Below are positions 19,962-28,435 of a stretch of 64,000 nt of DNA, one piece after another. The notes below the pieces were generated by a model. It searched no databases and was not told the origin of the DNA. It was given only the letters and a program-made list of their open reading frames with translations. Source of the stretch: Burkholderiaceae bacterium (GTDB taxonomy: Bacteria; Pseudomonadota; Gammaproteobacteria; Burkholderiales; Burkholderiaceae_A); NCBI GenBank assembly GCA_004214155.1, contig SGYQ01000006.1, forward strand, positions 38,184 through 102,183. The letters run 5' to 3'. Positions within the stretch are counted from its first letter, which is position 1. Each line of letters begins with the position of its first letter. The translations under genes and the position numbers were made by a program.

Positions 19962-20388
19962 AATACTTAGCAACTTGCTAAAAAATTTACCAGCATACGG
20001 AAGTCCCGGGTCTGCAGGACTTGACTTATGTGCGTGTGTCAATAAAAAAGTTGAACTTAACCCAAATACAGTCGAATTAGTGCCTACCGGTATTGCCATT
20101 TTTCTAGAGGATGAGAATTTCGCCGGCTTAATTTTACCCAGAAGCGGACTCGGCCATAAAAAAGGTCTTGTGTTGGGAAATCTAATCGGTCTAATTGACT
20201 CAGATTATCAGGGAGAACTAATGATTTCGTGTTGGAATCGTGGCACAGAAAAAATTGTAATAGAGCCTCTTACCAGAATTGCTCAATTAGTTATTGTTCC
20301 TGTAAAACGAGTATCTTTTGAGGTTGTGCAAGAATTTAACAAAAACCAACGAGGAGAATCAGGTTTTGGCAGCACAGGCCTTTCCTAA
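19945..20388 (+). CDS. dut: dUTP diphosphatase
   Basis: Hydrolyses dUTP to dUMP, keeping uracil out of DNA and feeding dTMP synthesis. The trimeric dUTPase motifs are present in order: SAGLDL (motif 1), PRSGLG (2), [11 protein letters not shown] (3, with the catalytic Asp), and the C-terminal [10 protein letters not shown] (5). 147 residues. Its last 30 bases overlap the convergent tal gene on the other strand, so the two transcripts are complementary at their ends. Confidence 0.96.
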   Translation: MQIKVKILSNLLKNLPAYGSPGSAGLDLCACVNKKVELNPNTVELVPTGIAIFLEDENFAGLILPRSGLGHKKGLVLGNLIGLIDSDYQGELMISCWNRGTEKIVIEPLTRIAQLVIVPVKRVSFEVVQEFNKNQRGESGFGSTGLS

Positions 20389-21324
20389 ATCATCCGAAAG
20401 AATCATTCTCTCAAATTTTTGAGAATCTTCTTGAAATAACTTAATTCCCTCAACTAATTTATCTGTGGCCATAACGTCACCAGCTAATAACTCATCGAAG
20501 TTTTTACGATCCAAAGTATTTGAAGTTTTATTTTTTACAGGAGTATGACTACCGTCCAACCACGAAAGATCCAGAGATTTATCAACACTTTTCAAACCAT
20601 CCAAAAGTTCCGGGCTAATAGTCAACAAATCTAATCCAGCAAGAGCAATAATCTGATCAATGTTCCTAAAACTAGCTCCCATAATTTCTGTGTTGTCATA
20701 ATTCGCTAAAGTAAATTTCAGTTTTTGTACAAATCTAACTCCGGGATCTTCTTCTACCAAACCCCAACTTCGCCCGCACTTTTTATACCAGTCACCAACT
20801 CTGCCAACAAACGGAGAAATAACCGCAGCACCCGCATCGGCACAAGCTAGTGATTGAACCTCACTAAATATCAGAGTCATGTTACATCTTACACCGTCTT
20901 TTTCTAGCTCACTCGCAGCTTTTATACCTTCATATGTAGCCGGAATTTTAATCAAGATTCTCTCAAGATTTTCCCCCAAACTTAAATAAGTTTCTCTAAT
21001 CCTGTAAGCTTCTTCAACGGTTTGCTTCACGTTGTACGCCACTTGTGGACTTACTTCTGTCGACACCCTTCCCGGTATCCTTTTTAAAATCTCCTTACCG
21101 AAATTTACAATTAGTAAAGGTATGAGCTGCTCTCTGGGCAAAGTCGAATTACGAGCCTTGATCTCTTGTACAAACTGTCTGTATCTGCTTTGCTTTAATA
21201 CTTTTAAAATGAGACTAGGGTTGGTAGTGGCATCAGTTACTTCATGATCATTCAATAATAAATAATCGCAAGAATCAATTGCAAGTTTTGATTTTTGTTT
21301 TAATTTTATTAAACTGTTTTCCAT
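20359..21324 (-). CDS. tal: Transaldolase
   Basis: Transfers dihydroxyacetone units between sugar phosphates in the non-oxidative pentose phosphate pathway. The Schiff-base Lys lies in [13 protein letters not shown]; further family motifs are [10 protein letters not shown] and [10 protein letters not shown]. 321 residues matches the TalA/TalB class. It begins 7 bases after the fccB stop on the same strand, so it appears to belong to the flavocytochrome c operon, an unusual partner. The 3' end overlaps dut by 30 bases. Confidence 0.95.
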   Translation of the reverse strand: MENSLIKLKQKSKLAIDSCDYLLLNDHEVTDATTNPSLILKVLKQSRYRQFVQEIKARNSTLPREQLIPLLIVNFGKEILKRIPGRVSTEVSPQVAYNVKQTVEEAYRIRETYLSLGENLERILIKIPATYEGIKAASELEKDGVRCNMTLIFSEVQSLACADAGAAVISPFVGRVGDWYKKCGRSWGLVEEDPGVRFVQKLKFTLANYDNTEIMGASFRNIDQIIALAGLDLLTISPELLDGLKSVDKSLDLSWLDGSHTPVKNKTSNTLDRKNFDELLAGDVMATDKLVEGIKLFQEDSQKFERMILSDDLGKACAAKT

Positions 21325-21331
21325 TGGATTT

Positions 21332-22633
21332 TCAACCTAATGAATCTACCCAAATATTTTCTGCCCAAGTATAGGCTTGTCTCCCGAGTTCCACTGACGG
21401 TTCAGAAGGGAGTCCCCCCGCTCCCTGTATCGGCCTAACAGTACCAGTTTTTAATTCAAAAAAGTAAACTTGAGACACGAAGATCGCCCTGATTTCATCC
21501 ACAAAACTATAACATGCATTTGCAATTTTATAATCTGTGAGGCCCTCTTTCCCATCTAACTTGGCAATTATATCTAAAGCAGCTATTTTGGAATGCTGGT
21601 TTGCCATGTGTGCTGACTTTGGCATTTTTTCCGCGCTTAAAGTAGCATCCCCAAGAACATAAACACCCGGATATTTAACAGATTCCATTGAGCGCCAATT
21701 AACATCGCACCATTTGTCGTTGTCCGTTACTAAATCAGCCTGGTGCGCAATTTTGGCTGAAGAATTTGGCGGAATAACATTTAACACATCTCCTTTAATT
21801 TTGTCCCCAAACTGGGAAATTAAAATACCTTGGTTAGCATCAATTTCTGCAACTTCAAAATCCGATACGTACTCTATGTTGTCCTTATACCTTTCATTCC
21901 ACGTTGACACAAAAAGCTCTTTTTTTGACTGAATATCAGGATTTGCATCTAAAACCAAAACCTTGGATTTAGGCTTGTACTTTTTGAAATAATTTGCCAC
22001 AAGAGACGCCCTCTCATATGGTCCAGGAGGACATCGATACGGGGCTGGTGGAATCGAAATAAGGAACACCCCTCCGTCCGAAAGCGTTGAAAGACGCCTC
22101 CTCAACGCAAGAGTTTGAGCGCCCGCTTGCCAGGCGTGCAAAACACTTCTCTGAGCAAGTGCATCAAAACCGTCGATCGCGGAAAACTCTAAATCTATAC
22201 CCGGACAAACAACCAGATGATCAGCCTGAATCAAATCACCTCTTCGAGTCCGCACAGTTTTTTTTATCGGATCGATGTATGTCGCTTCGTCGTGTAAAAC
22301 GTTGATTCCTCTTTTAGCCAGTGAACTAAACTCATGTGATAAATACTCAGCAGACTTGTTGCCGGTCAAAACTAAGTTCGACATCGGACAAGAATAAAAA
22401 AGCTTACTTTTGTTGATCAAAGTAATAGTAACTCTTCCGTTCGACAATACAGACAAATATCTGGCCAGCGAAGCACCAGAAAAACCTCCTCCCACAATTG
22501 CGACTGAGCCAATATTTTTTCCTGTGCCTGAGATTAATTCTTTTTTATTAGAGGGCAATGAGGCGCAACTAGACAAAAAAACGCTACCCAGTAAAGCACC
22601 CGAATCCCTTATAAAATGTCTACGGCAGTTCAT
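21332..22633 (-). CDS. fccB: Flavocytochrome c sulfide dehydrogenase, flavoprotein subunit
   Basis: Oxidises sulfide to sulfur/polysulfide in the periplasm and passes electrons to its cytochrome subunit. An N-terminal twin-arginine signal (RRHFIRDSG) is followed by a lipobox-like LSSC at residue 23, then the FAD loop VAIVGGGFSGA. Cys82 (FYSCPMSN) aligns with the cysteine that covalently holds FAD in FccB. Cysteines in APYRCPPGPYER and NACYSFVDE fit the redox-active disulfide region. I use the ATG at 22633 (433 residues); a TTG at 22660 would overlap the cytochrome gene. Operon: fccA, fccB, tal. Confidence 0.88.
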   Translation of the reverse strand: MNCRRHFIRDSGALLGSVFLSSCASLPSNKKELISGTGKNIGSVAIVGGGFSGASLARYLSVLSNGRVTITLINKSKLFYSCPMSNLVLTGNKSAEYLSHEFSSLAKRGINVLHDEATYIDPIKKTVRTRRGDLIQADHLVVCPGIDLEFSAIDGFDALAQRSVLHAWQAGAQTLALRRRLSTLSDGGVFLISIPPAPYRCPPGPYERASLVANYFKKYKPKSKVLVLDANPDIQSKKELFVSTWNERYKDNIEYVSDFEVAEIDANQGILISQFGDKIKGDVLNVIPPNSSAKIAHQADLVTDNDKWCDVNWRSMESVKYPGVYVLGDATLSAEKMPKSAHMANQHSKIAALDIIAKLDGKEGLTDYKIANACYSFVDEIRAIFVSQVYFFELKTGTVRPIQGAGGLPSEPSVELGRQAYTWAENIWVDSLG

Positions 22634-22643
22634 TGATTTATGC

Positions 22644-22943
22644 CTATTGCTTTTTTGCAAAATAAGCCGCCATGCGTCGAATATCGTCGTCTGAATAAGC
22701 CAAAGATATGTAATGCATCACACCCCTGTCTTCATCTAATCGTAACTGAAAAGACTTGAATTTATAAAAGAAAATCTCTTCTTTAATACCGTATAAATTC
22801 ATCGCATTATTTTTTTCTTCGAGCAATCCATGACAAGTAGCGCACGGGAGGGTCAACCCACCTAAATCAGACTCATAGGGATCTGCATGGGTAACGACGG
22901 CCCAAGCCAAAAGCCCGGTAACAAAAAGTTTATTTTTCATCAA
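22644..22943 (-). CDS. fccA: Small monohaem cytochrome c, likely cytochrome subunit of the sulfide dehydrogenase
   Basis: Exported c-type cytochrome of 99 residues: signal peptide at residues 1-20 (LFVTGLLAWAVVTHA), one haem site CATCH at about residues 34-38, and a Met-rich C-terminal region (GVMHYIS, RMAAYFAK) that can supply the axial Met. Ten bases separate it from fccB. The single haem and small size resemble the monohaem FccA type rather than the dihaem one. Assignment rests on the pairing with fccB. Confidence 0.8.
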   Translation of the reverse strand: MMKNKLFVTGLLAWAVVTHADPYESDLGGLTLPCATCHGLLEEKNNAMNLYGIKEEIFFYKFKSFQLRLDEDRGVMHYISLAYSDDDIRRMAAYFAKKQ

Positions 22944-22987
22944 CTAAAACTATCAGGGTGAGCAAAACAAATTATTTTTTTTCTTTG

Positions 22988-25318
22988 CTATATCTCAACC
23001 GATTCGGGAGACGTTTTGGTATCTTGCCTGGTGCCACCGTTAGACTTTGGCCATTTTAAAAATATTTTTTCGGACTGCTCATCGAATTCTATTTTAACAC
23101 TGCCACCATTTTTTAATTTACCGAACAACAACTCATCAGCTAAGATTTTTCGAATTGAGTCTTGTATCAAACGCTGCATCGGTCGAGCCCCCATTAAAGG
23201 GTCAAAACCTTTCTTCGCTAGATATTTTCTAACAGTCTCCCCGAATTGTACTTCGACTTTTTTCTCTTCAAGTTGATCCTCTAACTCAATCAAAAATTTA
23301 TCCACAACTCTAAGGATTACCTCTTCGGACAAGGCTTCAAAAGATACGATTGCATCAAGTCTATTACGAAACTCTGGCGAGAACTGCTTTTTAATTTCTA
23401 CCATTTCATCTCCAGTACTCACGGAATTAGAGAATCCGATAGATTTTTTGGTAAGCGACTCTGCACCTGCATTTGTAGTCATTATTAGAATAATATTATT
23501 GAAGAAGGCCCTCCGACCGTTATTATCCGTTAACTGCCCGTGGTCCATTACCTGCAATAAAAGATTGAAAATATCGGGGTGCGCCTTCTCAATTTCATCC
23601 AAAAGGAGCACAGCATGAGGTTTTTTCGTAATTTCCTCAGTCAGTAGTCCTCCCTGGTCAAATCCAACGTAGCCTGGTGGAGCGCCAATAAGACGCGAGA
23701 CCGCATGCCTTTCCATATATTCAGACATATCGAATCTAATTAGCTCGACACCCATTAAGTATGCTAGTTGACGAGCAACCTCTGTTTTCCCGACACCTGT
23801 GGGCCCAGAAAATAAGAAACTTCCTATGGGTTTATCTTTTTTACCTAAGCCAGATCTTGACATTTTTATCGCTCCCGTCAAAAGATCAATTGCTCGATCT
23901 TGACCAAAAACAACGTTTTTCAAATTTCGATCTAACTTGAGAAGTAGCTTTTTATCGTCTGCATTGACAGTTTGCGGCGGTATTCTGGCGATCTTTGAAA
24001 TTATGTCCTCAATCTCTAATTTTCCTATACTCTTTTTCTGCTTACTTTTCGGAAGAATCCGTTGAGCCGCTCCAGCCTCATCAATAACGTCAATTGCTTT
24101 GTCTGGTAATTGGCGATCGTTTATATATCTGGCAGATAGCTCTGCCGCCGCCAGAAGAGCTCCGGTCTGATATTTAACATTGTGATGTTCCTCAAATCGT
24201 GACTTAAGTCCCTTTAATATCTGGATAGTCTGATCAACACTCGGCTCTGTGACATCAATTTTTTGAAACCTTCTAGATAAAGCATGGTCTTTTTCAAAAA
24301 CTCCTCTAAATTCCGTGTAAGTAGTCGCTCCGATACACCTCAATTGCCCAGAAGACAATGCTGGCTTTAACAGATTTGACGCATCTAGAGTACCTCCAGA
24401 AGCGGAGCCTGCCCCTATGAGAGTATGAATTTCATCAATGAACAACACACTCCCTTCAATTTTACTTAAATGAGCCAAAACTGATTTAAGCCTCTGCTCA
24501 AAATCACCTCTATACTTTGTACCCGCAAGAAGCGCACCCATATCAAGTGCATAGACCACTGACTCAGATAACACAGCGGGTACCGAGCCCTTTGTAATTC
24601 TCCACGCTAACCCTTCCGCGATGGCTGTCTTTCCTACCCCGGCCTCACCAACTAACAGAGGGTTATTTTTCCTCCTGCGGCATAAAATTTGAATAACCCG
24701 CTCAACTTCATGATCGCGACCTATAAGTGGATCAATCTTTCCATCCATGGCCCGTTTATTCAAATCCTGAGTATATTGATCAAGCGGGGTTGGCTTTTGA
24801 CTGGTAGATGCCGCCTGAGAACCAGACTTTTGGGTCTCATTTTCAGCAATGCCCTCCTCCCCGACATTCGCATTTGGTTGCGTTTTCGAGATACCGTGGG
24901 CTATAAAATTTACAATGTCTAAACGACTTACGCCTTGCTGATGAAGATAATATACCGCGTGAGAATCCTTCTCTCCAAAAATTGCTACAAGCACGTTTGC
25001 CCCAGTGACCTCCCTCTTTCCATTTGAAGTTGATTGGACATGCATTATTGCCCTTTGAATTACTCTCTGAAAACCTAAGGTTGGTTGTGTCTCAACCTCA
25101 TCAGTTCCTCCTACTTGCGGAGTGTTTTCTTGTATGAAATTGATTAAAGACTTTTTAAGCGTTTCGTTATCGACTGCACAGGCTTTAAGGATGTCTGACG
25201 CTGACGGATTATCAATAAGGGCTAACAACAGGTGCTCCACCGTAATAAATTCATGTCTTTGCTGGCGAGCATCGACGAATGCCATGTGGAGAGTAACTTC
25301 TAACTCTTGCGAAATCAT
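22988..25318 (-). CDS. clpA: ATP-dependent Clp protease ATP-binding subunit ClpA
   Basis: Hexameric AAA+ unfoldase that feeds ClpP. Double Clp-N repeat at residues 1-145, first ATPase with [13 protein letters not shown] and the Walker B region VLFIDEIH, second ATPase with [12 protein letters not shown]. The loop SIGFSN corresponds to the ClpP-docking IGF/IGL tripeptide. ATG at 25318 overlaps the clpS stop (ATGA); a longer frame beginning upstream lies within clpS. 776 residues. clpP is not in this window. Confidence 0.96.
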   Translation of the reverse strand: MISQELEVTLHMAFVDARQQRHEFITVEHLLLALIDNPSASDILKACAVDNETLKKSLINFIQENTPQVGGTDEVETQPTLGFQRVIQRAIMHVQSTSNGKREVTGANVLVAIFGEKDSHAVYYLHQQGVSRLDIVNFIAHGISKTQPNANVGEEGIAENETQKSGSQAASTSQKPTPLDQYTQDLNKRAMDGKIDPLIGRDHEVERVIQILCRRRKNNPLLVGEAGVGKTAIAEGLAWRITKGSVPAVLSESVVYALDMGALLAGTKYRGDFEQRLKSVLAHLSKIEGSVLFIDEIHTLIGAGSASGGTLDASNLLKPALSSGQLRCIGATTYTEFRGVFEKDHALSRRFQKIDVTEPSVDQTIQILKGLKSRFEEHHNVKYQTGALLAAAELSARYINDRQLPDKAIDVIDEAGAAQRILPKSKQKKSIGKLEIEDIISKIARIPPQTVNADDKKLLLKLDRNLKNVVFGQDRAIDLLTGAIKMSRSGLGKKDKPIGSFLFSGPTGVGKTEVARQLAYLMGVELIRFDMSEYMERHAVSRLIGAPPGYVGFDQGGLLTEEITKKPHAVLLLDEIEKAHPDIFNLLLQVMDHGQLTDNNGRRAFFNNIILIMTTNAGAESLTKKSIGFSNSVSTGDEMVEIKKQFSPEFRNRLDAIVSFEALSEEVILRVVDKFLIELEDQLEEKKVEVQFGETVRKYLAKKGFDPLMGARPMQRLIQDSIRKILADELLFGKLKNGGSVKIEFDEQSEKIFLKWPKSNGGTRQDTKTSPESVEI

Positions 25319-25629
25319 TTTTTCTCCATAACACATTGAAGGGGGTGTTGGTACACCTTCGCGAAATCAAGAACCGCAGACACTTTTGAAGCTGCAATAT
25401 CTTTTGAGTACACGCCACATACGGCCCTACCTTCCCGGTGCACTTTCAGCATAATTTGCGTGGCATTTTCTTTTTTCATAGCGAAAAATTTCTGTAACAC
25501 AATAATAACAAATTCCATCGGTGTATAGTCGTCATTCAGAAGACATACTTCATACATCGGAGGTTTCTCCGTTAGCTTCTCTTCTTCTTTTGGAAGCTCA
25601 GTTTCTAATGGTCTTGTGACTATATTCAA
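25315..25629 (-). CDS. clpS: ClpS adaptor of the ClpAP protease
   Basis: Binds N-degron substrates and the ClpA N-domain. Conserved core [17 protein letters not shown] followed by the [17 protein letters not shown] segment. 104 residues. Start is TTG at 25629, the first possible start after an in-frame stop; no strong Shine-Dalgarno is visible. Directly coupled to clpA. Divergent from cspA across a ~220-base regulatory gap. Confidence 0.94.
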   Translation of the reverse strand: MNIVTRPLETELPKEEEKLTEKPPMYEVCLLNDDYTPMEFVIIVLQKFFAMKKENATQIMLKVHREGRAVCGVYSKDIAASKVSAVLDFAKVYQHPLQCVMEKK

Positions 25630-25852
25630 TTTTGTTTAGTTCAACGGATCACTATCTGTCTATAACATATAAGGCTTAAAACAAATATGCAAGGGAAATT
25701 ACTGAGAATCCGGGATGGACAAAGGGGCATTTGCCCCATATCATGTAGTAGGGAAACTGTAATTGCATTTTTTTTGCGTTTCTTTACTCGTCAAATTGTA
25801 TGGAATATATGCAATTTTGGCGGTTTTTAAATTGATTTAAGGAATGAGTATC
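25630..25852. promoter_or_regulatory. Divergent clpS / cspA control region
   Basis: The longest gene-free stretch in the window. It must hold the promoters for clpS-clpA (leftward) and cspA (rightward). For cspA a weak pair is TTTACT at 25783-25788 and TATATG at 25806-25811, 17 bases apart; AAGGA at 25838-25842 is the likely ribosome site. A perfect 6-base-arm palindrome sits in the middle. No small open frame of note and no tRNA seen. Confidence 0.4.
25724..25737. repeat. Inverted repeat GGGGCA-TT-TGCCCC
   Basis: Perfect 6-base arms separated by TT, strikingly GC-rich in an AT-rich intergenic region between clpS and cspA. It lacks a T-run on either side, so it does not look like an intrinsic terminator. 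It could be an operator or part of a leader structure; there is no direct evidence for either. Confidence 0.5.
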
Positions 25853-26059
25853 ATGGCAATAGGCACGGTTAAGTGGTTCAACGATGCAAAAGGTTTTGGT
25901 TTTATTACTCCCGACGGGGGAGGTGAAGACGTTTTTGCACATTTTTCAGCGATTCAATCATCTGGATTTAGGTCATTAAAAGAAGGGCAAAAAGTAGAGT
26001 TCGATGTAGTTCAGGGCCCAAAAGGAAAGCAAGCGTCAAATATTGTACCTAGTGCTTAA
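25853..26059 (+). CDS. cspA: Cold-shock domain protein (CspA family)
   Basis: Small nucleic-acid chaperone that binds single-stranded RNA/DNA. RNP1 motif [11 protein letters not shown] and RNP2 motif DVFAHFSAI are intact. I chose the ATG at 25853 (68 residues) because the family begins MAxGTVKWF and AAGGA lies 10 bases upstream; an ATG at 25844 sits too close to the ribosome site. Placement next to clpS-clpA and convergent to icd is typical of betaproteobacteria. Which paralogue this is cannot be told. Confidence 0.93.
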   Translation: MAIGTVKWFNDAKGFGFITPDGGGEDVFAHFSAIQSSGFRSLKEGQKVEFDVVQGPKGKQASNIVPSA

Positions 26060-26060
26060 T

Positions 26061-26124
26061 CTCTTGAGCTAACGAAATTAGTTAAGAGGTGAGATGTGGG
26101 TGGTTCGAATACCCGACTCACATC
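26061..26124. other. Two consecutive hairpins in the cspA-icd junction
   Basis: First hairpin: CTCTT (26061-26065) pairs with AAGAG (26084-26088), with inner CTAA/TTAG around a CGAAA loop. Second hairpin, with two mutually exclusive outer stems: GTGAG (26089-26093) with CTCAC (26117-26121), or GATGTG (26093-26098) with CACATC (26119-26124). Both share inner GGGT (26098-26101)/ACCC (26111-26114) around a loop containing TTCGAAT. The second extends into the icd stop. Neither is followed by a clear T-run. It is probably the shared 3'-end region of the convergent cspA and icd transcripts. Confidence 0.45.
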
Positions 26125-27371
26125 CGCTTTACAATTTCCGACCCAAACTCGGAGCAACTTACTTTTTGAGATGTCGGCATTAATCTGGCAAAGTCATAAG
26201 TGACCTTGCCATCCGAGATAGTCGACTCCATTGCAGTTACAATCAGGTCTGCAGCCTCGACCCATCCGATATGACGGAGCATCATTTCGGCGGAGAGAAT
26301 CAGGGAACCTGGATTAACGTAGTCTTTGCCTGCGTATTTTGGCGCGGTTCCGTGAGTAGCTTCGAACACCGCGATCTTATCAGAGAGGTTTGCTCCGGGG
26401 GCAATTCCAATACCCCCCACCTGAGCCGCTAGGGCATCAGAGATATAATCTCCATTCAGATTCATTGTCGCTATTACGCTATACTCTTTGGGACGAAGCA
26501 AAATTTGCTGCAAGAACGCATCTGCTATGACATCCTTTACTACTATATCCTTTTTTGTTTTTGGATTCTTGAATACAAACCAACCGCCCTCCCCTAAGGG
26601 TTGAGCATTAAACTCCTCCTTTGCTAACGCATACCCCCAGTCACGGAACGCCCCCTCGGTGAACTTCATAATATTTCCTTTATGAACTAGCGTGACAGAG
26701 TTTTTATTGTTATCAATAGCGTATTGAAACGCCCTACGGACCAATCTATTGGTACCCTCTTTAGAAATAGGCTTCACACCCAAACCGGATGTCTCAGGAA
26801 AACGAATCTTCTTTATATTTAGTTCGTTCACGAGAAACTCGCTTAACTTTTTCGCCTCAGCACTTCCCGATTCGAACTCTACGCCAGCATAGATGTCTTC
26901 CGAGTTCTCACGAAAAATGACCATATCTGTATTCTCGGGCTCTCGCAAGGGGCTAGGGACCCCTTTGAAATATCGCACTGGTCTTAAACAAACAAACAAA
27001 TCTAGCTGTTGCCTCAACGCAACATTTAAAGATCTTATCCCACCACCCACAGGGGTTGTCAACGGTCCTTTTATAGAAACAGAAAACTCGCTTAATATCT
27101 CAAGTGTCTCCTCCGGCAACCAAATGTCTGGACCATATTCTCTGGTAGCTTTTTCACCGCAAAAGCTTTCAAGCCAATGAATTTTTCTACCTCCAGAGTA
27201 TGCAACTTTTACAGCCGCATCCACTACTTTTCTCATCACTGGTGTAATATCAATACCAATACCGTCACCTTCAATAAAAGGAATGATTGGATTGTCTGGG
27301 ACCTTTAAGGAAAAATCACTTGCGACCTCTATTTTCGTCCCATCGGTAGGGATTAAAACTTTATTAGACAA
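26118..27371 (-). CDS. icd: Isocitrate dehydrogenase (NADP+)
   Basis: TCA cycle: isocitrate to 2-oxoglutarate with NADPH. The substrate loop [10 protein letters not shown] with its phosphorylatable-type Ser, [20 protein letters not shown] and the cofactor segment [11 protein letters not shown] are all present. The frame runs upstream to an ATG at 27443, but that would overlap the divergent DUF192 gene. TTG at 27371, preceded by GAGGAG 6-7 bases upstream, gives 417 residues, matching the 416 of E. coli Icd, so I use it. Confidence 0.95.
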   Translation of the reverse strand: MSNKVLIPTDGTKIEVASDFSLKVPDNPIIPFIEGDGIGIDITPVMRKVVDAAVKVAYSGGRKIHWLESFCGEKATREYGPDIWLPEETLEILSEFSVSIKGPLTTPVGGGIRSLNVALRQQLDLFVCLRPVRYFKGVPSPLREPENTDMVIFRENSEDIYAGVEFESGSAEAKKLSEFLVNELNIKKIRFPETSGLGVKPISKEGTNRLVRRAFQYAIDNNKNSVTLVHKGNIMKFTEGAFRDWGYALAKEEFNAQPLGEGGWFVFKNPKTKKDIVVKDVIADAFLQQILLRPKEYSVIATMNLNGDYISDALAAQVGGIGIAPGANLSDKIAVFEATHGTAPKYAGKDYVNPGSLILSAEMMLRHIGWVEAADLIVTAMESTISDGKVTYDFARLMPTSQKVSCSEFGSEIVKRM

Positions 27372-27384
27372 AAAGGACTCCTCT

Positions 27385-27831
27385 GTGTGTTTGCTCCGTA
27401 AATGTAATTGTATCTTTTTTCTCGCGGCTGGTATTTTTATCATGCCTATAGTCTATGGTAACAGCCCGATTGGTATCCTGGAAATAGAAAATAATGTTAT
27501 CTCAGTCGAATTAGCTCGTACCAAAGAAGCGCATTCACGCGGATTAATGGACCGCAAATCTTTAGGAAGATACGACGGAATGCTCTTTATCTATGCACAC
27601 AAAAAAAATTTGTGCATGTGGATGAAAAATACATCTATCCCCCTCACGGTGCTTTTTATTGATGAAAAAGGTTATGTGCTAGAAATGAAAGATATGATTC
27701 CCAATACAGAGACCCCCCACTGTTCCACGAATAAAGTCAGGTTCGCCTTAGAGCTAGAGACTAATTGGTTAAAATCGACAAATATTACGTTGAAGTCTCG
27801 AATAACAAACCTAAATTCTATTGACAATTAA
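27385..27831 (+). CDS. DUF192 family exported protein
   Basis: Function of the family is not known. An N-terminal signal peptide (hydrophobic core [15 protein letters not shown]) is followed by the DUF192 domain: [47 protein letters not shown] and the C-terminal VRFALELE. I use GTG at 27385, with AAGGA 7 bases upstream, because it gives a complete signal peptide; TTG at 27391 is possible. 148 residues. The gene lies just upstream of icd on the opposite strand, and the two ribosome-binding sites overlap. Confidence 0.85.
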   Translation: MCLLRKCNCIFFLAAGIFIMPIVYGNSPIGILEIENNVISVELARTKEAHSRGLMDRKSLGRYDGMLFIYAHKKNLCMWMKNTSIPLTVLFIDEKGYVLEMKDMIPNTETPHCSTNKVRFALELETNWLKSTNITLKSRITNLNSIDN

Positions 27832-28412
27832 CCCAACCCAACATTCTGTTGGGCAACCATCAAATAGAGCATAGGCACGGAAAGTAAAGTATTTGTCCTG
27901 GAAGTTAACATTGCTACTTTTGCCGATTTTGCTTTGATTTCTGGTTCAGCGTCTACAATACCTAAAGCCCTTTTCTGATTTGGCCAAATAACAAACCACA
28001 CATTTATAGCCATAATAATAGCTAACCACATACCTATTCCAATTGCCTGATAACCTTCTCCCAACATCAAAGCGTTGTGACCATAGCCATTTAACCAAGC
28101 GACGATAAGCCCAGTGACAACGGTTAGTAAAGCCGAATATCTAAACCAAAAAAGAGCTTCGGGAGCAATAACTTTAGAAATTGCCGGTTTGTGCTCATCC
28201 GATATCCTCGGCATGCATGGAATCTGGACAAAATTAAAGTACCAAAGAAGACCAATCCACATAACCCCAACCATGACATGCAACCACCTAAATGCAAAGG
28301 CTAACCATGCTGGTTCTAAAAAATTTACGTTGCCAAAAATCGCCACTATGATTACAAGTAAGATAAAACCCGCTATGACTGTCTTTGACAAAGACGATAG
28401 AATGCTTCCCAT
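27828..28412 (-). CDS. PuuD-like membrane protein (Urate_ox_N type domain)
   Basis: A 194-residue integral membrane protein with about five hydrophobic segments. The segment LAFAFRWLHVMVGVMWIGLLWYFN-like (residues ~38-61) with a conserved His and the later FNFVQIPCMP resemble the N-terminal membrane domain of bacterial PuuD urate hydroxylases. The C-terminal cytochrome c domain of full PuuD is absent. Urate oxidation is therefore doubtful; many betaproteobacteria carry this short form. A strong AGGAGG site precedes the ATG by 6 bases, suggesting good expression. The 3' end overlaps the convergent DUF192 gene by 4 bases. Confidence 0.72.
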   Translation of the reverse strand: MGSILSSLSKTVIAGFILLVIIVAIFGNVNFLEPAWLAFAFRWLHVMVGVMWIGLLWYFNFVQIPCMPRISDEHKPAISKVIAPEALFWFRYSALLTVVTGLIVAWLNGYGHNALMLGEGYQAIGIGMWLAIIMAINVWFVIWPNQKRALGIVDAEPEIKAKSAKVAMLTSRTNTLLSVPMLYLMVAQQNVGLG

Positions 28413-28435
28413 ATAAACCTCCTGTAAATCTTCTT

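Noticed and set aside
26050..26130. Possible tRNA gene between cspA and icd
   Set aside because: There is a T-arm-like hairpin, but no acceptor stem, D-arm or anticodon arm can be built around it and it overlaps the icd stop.
27372..27443. Longer N-terminus for isocitrate dehydrogenase starting at ATG 27443
   Set aside because: It would overlap the signal peptide of the DUF192 gene and make the protein 24 residues longer than the family; TTG 27371 has a better ribosome site.
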